In this document: positions 1 through 5,825 of the stretch, piece by piece
How the letters are laid out: each line of letters begins with the position of its first letter
Position numbering within the stretch: the stretch's first letter is position 1
Assembly (NCBI GenBank): GCA_026982145.1
Contig: JALSHQ010000350.1
Location: 1 to 11,498 of the forward strand
DNA length: 11,498 nucleotides
Direction of reading: 5' to 3'
Source: Gammaproteobacteria bacterium
Lineage (GTDB): Bacteria > Pseudomonadota > Gammaproteobacteria > SZUA-140
Position numbers and translations under genes: made by a program
The notes under the pieces: model-generated
The model's database searches: none
What the model was told of the DNA's origin: nothing
The model's input: only the letters and a program-made list of their open reading frames with translations

Positions 1-1
1 T

Positions 2-886
2 GAGGGGGCGGGTGGCGGTCATGCGCCTGATATCATCACGGCATGTGGTTTGCCTAACGTGCTTCCTTCATCGACCAACCCAACCCGCCCCTACACCATC
101 AATACTGTCGATGAACACCTCGATATGCTGATGGTATGTCACCACCTTGACCCCTCCATTGCCGAAGATGTTGCTTTTGCCGAGTCACGCATTCGGCGCG
201 AGACGATCGCCGCAGAGGATATCTTTCACGATCTCGGTGCTTTTTCGATGATCGCCTCAGACTCACAGGCGATGGGGCGTGTGGGTGAAGTTATTATCCG
301 TACATGGCAGACCGCCCACAAGATGAAAGTGCAGCGCGGCGCATTGGCGGGTGACGCCATTTTTAAGGACAATAATCGGGTTAAACGTTACATCTCCAAA
401 TACACTATCAATCCTGCAATTGCCCATGGAATTTCTCATGAAGTGGGATCGGTTGAAGTGGGAAAATTAGCAGACTTAGTCGTTTGGGATCCTGCATTTT
501 TTGGCGTTAAGCCTTCATTAATTCTCAAAGGAGGAATGATCGCTCACGCTGCAATGGGAGATCCAAACGCCTCAATTCCCACCCCGCAGCCCGTTCATTA
601 CCGACCCATGTTTGGTAGTTATGGTCGGGCACGTAACCAGACCTGCATGAGTTTTCTGTCAACAGCGGCTTTCAATAATGGCACGCATGAAGCCCTTGGA
701 TTGGATAATCTTATTGGAGTGAGTCGAGCGTGCCGTAGCGTAAAAAAATCAGACATGATTCACAACAGCTATCAACCTGTTGTCGAAGTTGATGCGCAAA
801 CCTACCAGGTTCGAGCTGATGGTGAGCTGTTGACCTGTGAACCTGCTGAATCACTCCCGATGGCGCAACGTTATTTTCTCTTTTGA
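2..886 (+). CDS. ureC: Urease subunit alpha (UreC), C-terminal part; 5' end outside window
   Basis: UreC hydrolyses urea to ammonia and carbamate at a bi-nickel centre in the cytoplasm. The reading frame is open from base 2 (EGAGGGHAPDII) and reads without interruption to TGA at 884-886, giving 294 codons that match K. aerogenes UreC residues 274-567 without gaps as judged by eye. Visible active-site elements are the flap motif MVCHHLDP, with Cys and catalytic His equivalent to C319/H320, the SRIRRE arginine (R336) and the nickel ligand Asp in ASDSQAMGR (D360). The other nickel ligands (H134, H136, carbamylated K217, H246, H272) lie before the window. The C-terminus ends in the conserved PMAQRYFLF. 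The stop overlaps the ureE start by one base (TGATG), implying translational coupling. Identification is certain; completeness upstream cannot be judged here. Confidence 0.98.
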   Translation, partial: EGAGGGHAPDIITACGLPNVLPSSTNPTRPYTINTVDEHLDMLMVCHHLDPSIAEDVAFAESRIRRETIAAEDIFHDLGAFSMIASDSQAMGRVGEVIIRTWQTAHKMKVQRGALAGDAIFKDNNRVKRYISKYTINPAIAHGISHEVGSVEVGKLADLVVWDPAFFGVKPSLILKGGMIAHAAMGDPNASIPTPQPVHYRPMFGSYGRARNQTCMSFLSTAAFNNGTHEALGLDNLIGVSRACRSVKKSDMIHNSYQPVVEVDAQTYQVRADGELLTCEPAESLPMAQRYFLF

Positions 887-1338
887 TGATTATACTGACA
901 CAAGTTTTACCTCGCGGAGAGGTCAGGGTAGATGCCACTGTCAGTTTGCCAGTGGAGCAACGTAGCCGCAGTCGCCTGAAGGTGAAGCTGGATGATGGAC
1001 GTGATGCAGGGTTCTTTCTACCGCGTGGCCGCCTGTTGCGAGATGGTGATCTGTTGGGCGGTGATGATGGTGTCATTGTCAGGGTGATCGCTGCGACTGA
1101 AAAGGTTTCTACTGTATTGAGCCAAGACCCGACAGCATTAGCAAAAGCAGCCTACCACCTCGGTAATCGCCACGTGCCGCTACAGGTGGCGCGTGGTTGG
1201 CTTCGCTATCAACACGACCATGTATTGGATGCCATGCTGGCGCAGATGGGGCTTGAAGTCCGTGTAGAAAAACAGCCGTTTGAGCCTGAGGCGGGCGCCT
1301 ATCAGCCGTTGGATGGTGCAGCTCACCACCATGGGTGA
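886..1338 (+). CDS. ureE: Urease accessory nickel metallochaperone UreE
   Basis: UreE is a cytoplasmic dimeric nickel chaperone that delivers Ni to the UreG/UreF/UreD-apourease complex. The 150-residue product has an N-terminal peptide-binding half and a C-terminal metal-binding half. The GNRH motif gives H96, and HDHVLDAML gives H110 and H112, numbers identical to the characterised nickel-binding histidines of K. aerogenes UreE. The C-terminal tail is short (AAHHHG), unlike the long polyhistidine tail of the Klebsiella protein, so extra nickel storage by UreE itself is limited. I chose ATG at 886 rather than the in-frame TTG at 883 because ATG gives the TGATG overlap with the ureC stop, and family members begin MI/ML. 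ureF follows after 6 bases. Confidence 0.96.
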   Translation: MIILTQVLPRGEVRVDATVSLPVEQRSRSRLKVKLDDGRDAGFFLPRGRLLRDGDLLGGDDGVIVRVIAATEKVSTVLSQDPTALAKAAYHLGNRHVPLQVARGWLRYQHDHVLDAMLAQMGLEVRVEKQPFEPEAGAYQPLDGAAHHHG

Positions 1339-1344
1339 CGGACG

Positions 1345-2040
1345 ATGAGCGCTGCGATGTTGGCTCGTTTGCGTCTTTTCCAAGTGATCAGTCCATCATC
1401 ACCGGTGGGTGGATTTGCTTACTCACAGGGGATGGAGTGGGCAGTGGAGTGTGGTTGGCTGAAAACGGCAGATGATGTCGAGCAGTGGCTGAAAGGGGTG
1501 CTAGATGAGAGCTTGCGCTATTTAGATCTACCCCTGATAAAGCGGATGCATGACGCTGTGTTGAGTGCTTCACCTGAGCAGTTCGATGAGTGGAGCCGTT
1601 ATCTATATGTGAGCCGTGAGACCTCGGAGCTTAGGAGTGAAGAGCGCCAGCGGGCAGAGGCTTTTTATCTGTTACTGAGTAAGTTATTGGCAGAGGGTGA
1701 TGAGCATGACGACTTGCTACACCGCTTTCAAATGGGTGCGCGGCTTAGTCAAGGCGCAGGCTTTGCGCTGGCGGCTGCAAAATGGCAACTGCCGCAAGAT
1801 GAACTGTTGGCGGGTTGTGCTTGGAACTGGCTGGAAAACTCGGTAAGTGCAGCTATCAAACTGGTGCCGCTTGGGCAAAGTGCTGGGCAGGCGTTGCTGT
1901 ACGAGATAGCTCGAATGGTTCCGGATATCGTTGATGATGCACTGGGCGTAAAAGATGACGAGCTTGGTGCAAGCAGCGTGGCATTGGCGATTGCAAGTAG
2001 CCTGCATGAGACTCAGTATTGTCGGCTGTTCAGGTCTTGA
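1345..2040 (+). CDS. ureF: Urease accessory protein UreF
   Basis: UreF is an all-helical cytoplasmic protein that bridges UreD and UreG in the urease activation complex and acts on UreG GTPase timing. The 231-residue length is normal. Family signatures are the N-terminal QVISPSSPVGGFAYSQGMEWAVE segment near residues 13-35, the central SRETSELRSEERQRAE, and the C-terminal SLHETQYCRLFRS, the conserved tail that contacts partner proteins. ATG at 1345 is preferred. A second in-frame ATG at 1357 is possible, but the first fits family length. The ribosome binding site is weak (GGTGACGGACG just before the start), consistent with coupling to ureE. The stop lies 20 bases before the ureG start. Confidence 0.96.
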   Translation: MSAAMLARLRLFQVISPSSPVGGFAYSQGMEWAVECGWLKTADDVEQWLKGVLDESLRYLDLPLIKRMHDAVLSASPEQFDEWSRYLYVSRETSELRSEERQRAEAFYLLLSKLLAEGDEHDDLLHRFQMGARLSQGAGFALAAAKWQLPQDELLAGCAWNWLENSVSAAIKLVPLGQSAGQALLYEIARMVPDIVDDALGVKDDELGASSVALAIASSLHETQYCRLFRS

Positions 2041-2060
2041 ACATGGAGGGGAAAACTAAG

Positions 2061-2678
2061 ATGAATCATAAAGCGCCTTTGCGGGTAGGAGTGGGCGGGC
2101 CGGTAGGTTCAGGGAAAACAGCGCTACTTGAACAGCTCTGCGTTGCCATGCGGGATCGCTATAGCATCGCCGTGGTGACCAATGATATTTATACCCGTGA
2201 AGACCAGCGTATCCTAACCGAGGCAGGTGCGCTGCCTCCCGAGCGTATTATGGGAGTGGAGACCGGGGGGTGCCCGCATACCGCGATACGAGAAGATGCA
2301 TCGATGAACCTAGCTGCGGTGAGTGAGTTGATGGCTCGTTTTAATAGTCTTGATATTGTTTTCATTGAGAGTGGTGGCGACAATCTCAGTGCGACGTTTA
2401 GCCCTGAGCTCGCTGACCTTACGATCTATGTGATTGACGTCGCCGCAGGTGAAAAGATTCCGCGTAAAGGCGGGCCGGGAATCACAAAATCAGACCTTCT
2501 CGTGATCAATAAAACTGATCTTGCTGAGTTTGTGGGAGCCTCTCTTGCTGTGATGGAGCGCGATACTAAGCGTATGCGGCTTGATAAACCGTATGTCTTC
2601 ACTCAGCTCAAGCACAAAATAGGGCAGCAGGAAATCATCCAGTTTCTGGAAACAGAAGGGATGTTAGGTGGGGGGTGA
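2061..2678 (+). CDS. ureG: Urease accessory GTPase UreG
   Basis: UreG is a SIMIBI-class GTPase whose GTP- and nickel-dependent dimer transfers nickel into urease. The 205-residue product shows the P-loop GPVGSGKT at residues 13-20, the metal-binding C71-P72-H73 motif that forms the dimer-interface nickel site, ESGGDNL at 103-109, and the guanine-specificity motif NKTD at 150-153. The start is placed at ATG 2061, preceded by GGAGGGG at 2045-2051 with good spacing. This gives the usual family length and N-terminus. An earlier in-frame ATG at 2043 and TTG at 2019 would add residues atypical of UreG and overlap the ribosome binding site or ureF. It is the last recognisable urease gene; no further nickel transporter gene follows. 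Confidence 0.97.
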   Translation: MNHKAPLRVGVGGPVGSGKTALLEQLCVAMRDRYSIAVVTNDIYTREDQRILTEAGALPPERIMGVETGGCPHTAIREDASMNLAAVSELMARFNSLDIVFIESGGDNLSATFSPELADLTIYVIDVAAGEKIPRKGGPGITKSDLLVINKTDLAEFVGASLAVMERDTKRMRLDKPYVFTQLKHKIGQQEIIQFLETEGMLGGG

Positions 2679-2809
2679 GCACTCTGTTTGCTACACCTCA
2701 GCTATTAAGAGGGAACTTAATCTGCCGATAGCGTTCATATCATCCGTATAGGCTCAGTGTTGAGCAATGCTGTTATTAGTCAGCGATACTCGGTTTTATG
2801 ATTTAAAAT

Positions 2810-2839
2810 TTGACAGCAAGATAACGATTCGCCTAAATT
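2810..2839 (+). promoter_or_regulatory. Predicted sigma70-type promoter of the efflux operon
   Basis: In the 171-base gap after ureG there is a perfect TTGACA at 2810-2815, an 18-base spacer, and TAAATT at 2834-2839 (four of six matches to TATAAT). Transcription would begin near 2845-2847, only a few bases before the ATG at 2850. The upstream flank is A/T-rich (2791-2810), which could assist polymerase binding. The rest of the gap has no gene. It also holds a small ATTAAG/CTTAAT inverted repeat at 2704-2721 of unknown meaning. No obvious intrinsic terminator for ureG was found, so read-through from urease is possible. Confidence 0.55.
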
Positions 2840-2849
2840 AGCGCCCACC

Positions 2850-3167
2850 ATGAAAAAGTTATTGATCTGCTTACTACTGCTAGCCAACCTGAGCAGTGGA
2901 CTCGCCTTTGCTCTGGATAGCCATCCAGAGACAGTGGTGGGGCATGACTCGACAGCACCGGAGCTGCTGGTAGGTGAAGATCACGATCACCCTGAGGGTG
3001 AGCCCCACCATAAAGACCATAGCTGTCATGGCGCAGCTCACCTTATTGCCCTGTTCTCGAGTCAGGCGATGCCACTGGTGGCGAGCGGTCATAATGGCTT
3101 TGCTTCACTGTTACAAACCCCCACACACCTCTATATTGCCCCTCTGCTAAGACCCCCCATCGCCTAA
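2850..3167 (+). CDS. Small exported His-rich protein, CzcI-like, leading the efflux operon
   Basis: This 105-residue protein has a clear Sec signal peptide (KK then a Leu-rich core, residues 1-21) with likely cleavage after AFA. A His/Asp/Glu-rich stretch follows (residues about 25-64), with DHDHPEG, HHKDHSCHG and one mature-part cysteine (C59). A moderately hydrophobic C-terminus ends in LLRPPIA. Size, signal peptide, central H/C-rich patch and Pro-rich end resemble CzcI-type small proteins found before czcC genes, whose role is thought to be regulatory or metal-binding in the periplasm. The resemblance is by pattern only. No Shine-Dalgarno sequence is visible (the upstream bases are GCGCCCACC). 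It lies 78 bases before czcC and is probably cotranscribed. The function is inferred; the gene itself is well supported. Confidence 0.75.
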   Translation: MKKLLICLLLLANLSSGLAFALDSHPETVVGHDSTAPELLVGEDHDHPEGEPHHKDHSCHGAAHLIALFSSQAMPLVASGHNGFASLLQTPTHLYIAPLLRPPIA

Positions 3168-3240
3168 ACCTTTTCGCTAGTGTTGTGCGTGCTGCGTAGC
3201 CTAATGCGTGGTGCTTCTGTTTTATGCACGAGAAGGGTTT
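3166..3240 (+). promoter_or_regulatory. Potential RNA helix masking the czcC ribosome binding site
   Basis: The arm at 3166-3176 (AAACCTTTTCG), which starts inside the stop codon of the small gene, can pair with 3229-3240 (CGAGAAGGGTTT) to form about 11 base pairs with one bulged G and one G-U pair. The right arm contains GAAGGG (3232-3237), the ribosome binding site of the gene starting at 3246. A smaller GTGC/GCAC pairing (3211-3214 with 3226-3229) lies inside. Ribosomes terminating on the small gene would cover the left arm and free the site, a typical arrangement for translational coupling. This rests on base pairing read by eye only. Confidence 0.4.
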
Positions 3241-3245
3241 AGTTT

Positions 3246-4547
3246 ATGTTTTTAAAGAAATGTTTATGGGCTGGGGTGCTGGCCTGTTCGGCGTTATCTG
3301 GGTGGGTGGTCTCCGCTTCTGAGTCCAAAGAAATCCCACTAACGATCAGTGCCGAAGCGGCGCGAACGGTCGATTCACCATTAAGGGGTTTTATTCAGCA
3401 GGTGTGGGCAGAGAGCCCTGCGATGCAAGGGGCGCAGGCGGCGGTTAAAGCGTCACTGGCACGCGCAGAGGGGGCCGGGCGTGCGCGCTACAATCCAGCA
3501 CTGGCGCTGGATGCCGAGCGCACCGCAGCCAATACGACATCGATAGGCATTAGCCAAACGTTAGATTGGAGCGATAAGCGAGAAGCGCAGACCCAGATTG
3601 CAGATCAGGAGGTGCAGGCAGCTAACGCTGAGTTAGCGGAAGCTTATCAAAGCATCGCGGTGGAAACGCTGGCAGCACTGGCTCAATATTTCACCGCGCA
3701 GGAAATGCAGGGGCTAGCACAGCGCCGCAGCCAGCTGATGAAAGATTTTGTGACAACCGTTAAGCAGCGTCAGGCGGCTGGAGATATGGATGCGCTTGCG
3801 GGCACCCTCGCTCAGGTTACCTATAGCGAAGCGTTAATGCAGCAGGCAGCAAGTGAAAGCGAGCTGGCAGAAGCCGAAGCAGCGCTGCAGGCGGTGACCG
3901 GGTTTGGCTTGACGCGCTGGCCTCAGTTGCCGCGTGAATTGGCACCACCACCGAAGCAGGTCGACTCGAGCTTGCTGCAATCACTCCCCACACTTGCCGT
4001 ACTGCGCAGCCGCATGGAGGCCGCCAAAGCGCGCATTCGCCTTGCTGAGCGTGAGGGGCGCGCTGATCCAACCATCGGCATTCGTGCGGGGCGTGATGGT
4101 TCAGACTCACTGCTGGGGCTGAGCCTAGAAATCCCACTTTTTGTCCGTAACAACTTTAAAGCTGAAGTCTTAGCTGCTTCACATGAAGCGGTGGGTGAAG
4201 AGCTACGTTATCGTGACGCCTATCGCCGAGCCAAGGCGCGGCTGGATGGCAGCTTGGGGCGTTTTCAAAATACGGCGCGTGCTTGGGGAGCTTGGAGCCT
4301 TACTGGGCAGCAGGCGCTGGGCGAGCAGATGGCACTGCTGGAGCAACTATGGCAGGCAGGCGAACTGACAGTCACTGATTACTTGATTCAGGCCAAACAA
4401 AATATTGATACCCAAGCGGCGGCCACGGCGCTGATGGGCGAAGTGTGGCAGGCGGCCATCGGCTGGCTGGACGCTTCGGCTCAAGTGGGCGCGTGGCTAG
4501 GTACGGCACCAGTGACAGCCGCACAGACAAAGAATTTTGGAGAATAA
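3246..4547 (+). CDS. czcC: Outer-membrane factor of heavy-metal RND efflux (CzcC/TolC family)
   Basis: This is the outer-membrane channel of a tripartite CzcCBA-type pump, carrying divalent metal from the adaptor/pump to the outside. The 433-residue product has a signal peptide (residues about 1-24, likely cleavage after VVSA). Two long, Ala/Gln/Glu-rich helical repeats typical of the TolC/OEP fold follow: one around FIQQVWAESPAMQGAQ to ALQAVTG, the second around TLAVLRSRMEAAKARI to the C-terminus. The short strand segment LLGLSLEIPLFVRNN is characteristic of this family. A Cys follows the hydrophobic core at LAC, but the -2 residue is Leu and the spacing is poor, so lipidation is not favoured. 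ATG at 3246 follows GAAGGG by 8 bases. czcB starts 3 bases after the stop. The symbol denotes family; the metal is not determined. Confidence 0.92.
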   Translation: MFLKKCLWAGVLACSALSGWVVSASESKEIPLTISAEAARTVDSPLRGFIQQVWAESPAMQGAQAAVKASLARAEGAGRARYNPALALDAERTAANTTSIGISQTLDWSDKREAQTQIADQEVQAANAELAEAYQSIAVETLAALAQYFTAQEMQGLAQRRSQLMKDFVTTVKQRQAAGDMDALAGTLAQVTYSEALMQQAASESELAEAEAALQAVTGFGLTRWPQLPRELAPPPKQVDSSLLQSLPTLAVLRSRMEAAKARIRLAEREGRADPTIGIRAGRDGSDSLLGLSLEIPLFVRNNFKAEVLAASHEAVGEELRYRDAYRRAKARLDGSLGRFQNTARAWGAWSLTGQQALGEQMALLEQLWQAGELTVTDYLIQAKQNIDTQAAATALMGEVWQAAIGWLDASAQVGAWLGTAPVTAAQTKNFGE

Positions 4548-4550
4548 AAG

Positions 4551-5816
4551 ATGAAAAATAGATTAATTTTACTGATGGTATTAAGCCTAGCAGCACCTGC
4601 TGCAGCCCTCTCTGAAGAGGGGCATGAACATGATGGGCTCGATGATTTTTCTGGGATTGAGATAGAAGATGGCCACGCTGCTCATAGCAAAGAAGGGCAC
4701 CAACATGAAGAAGAAGGGCATGGCCACGCCGATGATGGCCACGAAGAGAAAGGGCATGGCGGTCATGGCGACGATGATGGCCATGGTCACGACGAAGCCG
4801 CTAGTGATGTTGAGCTGAGCGAGGCTCAGCAGCGCATCGCTGGCATCGAGACCATGATTGCAAAACGCCAGTCGTTGGGCGATGCCATCACCGCGCCCGG
4901 TGAAGCGATGCTAAACATGTATCGCACCACTAAGGTCATATCGCGCATTCCGGCACAGGTGATGAAACGCCATGTGCGTCTGGGGGATCATGTTAAAAAA
5001 GGGCAGCGCTTGGTCACACTCTCTAGCGTTGAAATGGCTGATGCGCAAGGTGCGTTGATGGCGGCTCATGTCGAACTGCGCCGGGTGGAAAAGCTAGGGC
5101 GCAAAGTGGTTTCGGAAAAGCGCTTTGTGATGGCTCAAATCACATTCCAACTTGCCTATGCCAAGGTGAATGCCTACGGCATGACAAAAAAACAGATCGA
5201 GTCATTAGTCAAAACGGGTGATGCCACGCGCGCCACGGGTGAATTCCATCTACTTTCATTTCAAGATGGCACCGTCATGAGTGACGACTTTAAGGTGGGT
5301 GAGCTGAGCAATCCGGCTGAAGAACTCATGGAGATTAGTGACGAATCGGTGCTTTGGATCGAAGCGCGGCTTACCCCAGAAGATGCCGCACGCGTTGAAC
5401 TGGGCACGCCCGCACGTATAAAAGTGGGGCAGCGTTGGCTCAGTGGAAAAGTGCTTCAGGCACGCCACACGCTCGATGAGACCACCCGCACACTGGCAGT
5501 ACATATTGAAGTGGAGAACCGCAATGATGAGCTCCATCCCGGTCAATTTGTAACGGCCGTGATTGAAGGCAAGAAAAAACGCCACGGCATTGTGGTGCCG
5601 GTTGAAGCAGTATTGCGCAGCCCAGATGGCGATTGGCAGCTGTTTGTTCAAACCGCCCCCGGTCGTTTTGAGCCAAAAGAGATCGAGATATTAGAGACCG
5701 TGGGCGATCAAATGCTGATTGGTGGCATCGCCCCCGGCACGGTGATTGTCGGTAAAGGCGCATTTTTTGTGCAGTCTGAAATGGCCAAGGGCGGATTTGA
5801 TCCGCATAATCACTAG
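4551..5816 (+). CDS. czcB: Periplasmic adaptor of heavy-metal RND efflux (CzcB family) with His-rich N-terminus
   Basis: This is the membrane-fusion adaptor linking the inner-membrane pump to the outer-membrane channel, and is likely also a metal-binding feeder. The 421-residue protein has an N-terminal signal peptide (about residues 1-21, AAALS). It is followed by an unusual segment at residues 25-80 with 13 histidines among Gly, Asp and Glu (repeats like EGHGH and DDGHGH). After this comes the adaptor core: a barrel-sandwich/lipoyl-like half (RIPAQVMKRHVRLGDHVKKG), a short helical hairpin, the second half with beta-barrel residues (VLWIEARLTPEDAARVELG) and a membrane-proximal C-terminal domain. 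GGAG at 4539-4542 precedes ATG 4551 by 8 bases. The gene lies between czcC and czcA with gaps of 3 and 9 bases, so they form one transcription unit. Family assignment is firm; Zn, Co, Cd or Ni specificity is not settled by sequence. Confidence 0.93.
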   Translation: MKNRLILLMVLSLAAPAAALSEEGHEHDGLDDFSGIEIEDGHAAHSKEGHQHEEEGHGHADDGHEEKGHGGHGDDDGHGHDEAASDVELSEAQQRIAGIETMIAKRQSLGDAITAPGEAMLNMYRTTKVISRIPAQVMKRHVRLGDHVKKGQRLVTLSSVEMADAQGALMAAHVELRRVEKLGRKVVSEKRFVMAQITFQLAYAKVNAYGMTKKQIESLVKTGDATRATGEFHLLSFQDGTVMSDDFKVGELSNPAEELMEISDESVLWIEARLTPEDAARVELGTPARIKVGQRWLSGKVLQARHTLDETTRTLAVHIEVENRNDELHPGQFVTAVIEGKKKRHGIVVPVEAVLRSPDGDWQLFVQTAPGRFEPKEIEILETVGDQMLIGGIAPGTVIVGKGAFFVQSEMAKGGFDPHNH

Positions 5817-5825
5817 GGGGCGGTC

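Noticed and set aside
50..52. TTG at 50 as start of a short urease gene
   Set aside because: The frame is open to the window edge and already encodes conserved UreC residues (EGAGGGHAPDII) before this codon.
2019..2060. Longer UreG start at TTG 2019 or ATG 2043
   Set aside because: The extra residues are not family-like, they overlap ureF or the ribosome binding site, and ATG 2061 gives the standard 205 residues.
2704..2721. ATTAAG/CTTAAT inverted repeat downstream of ureG as terminator or operator
   Set aside because: The stem is only six A/T-rich pairs, without a T-run, and no known binding-site consensus is matched.
5256..5763. Antisense frames of 100-130 codons inside the adaptor and pump genes
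   Set aside because: They have no ribosome binding sites, no recognisable domains and overlap strongly conserved genes; they are typical shadow frames.
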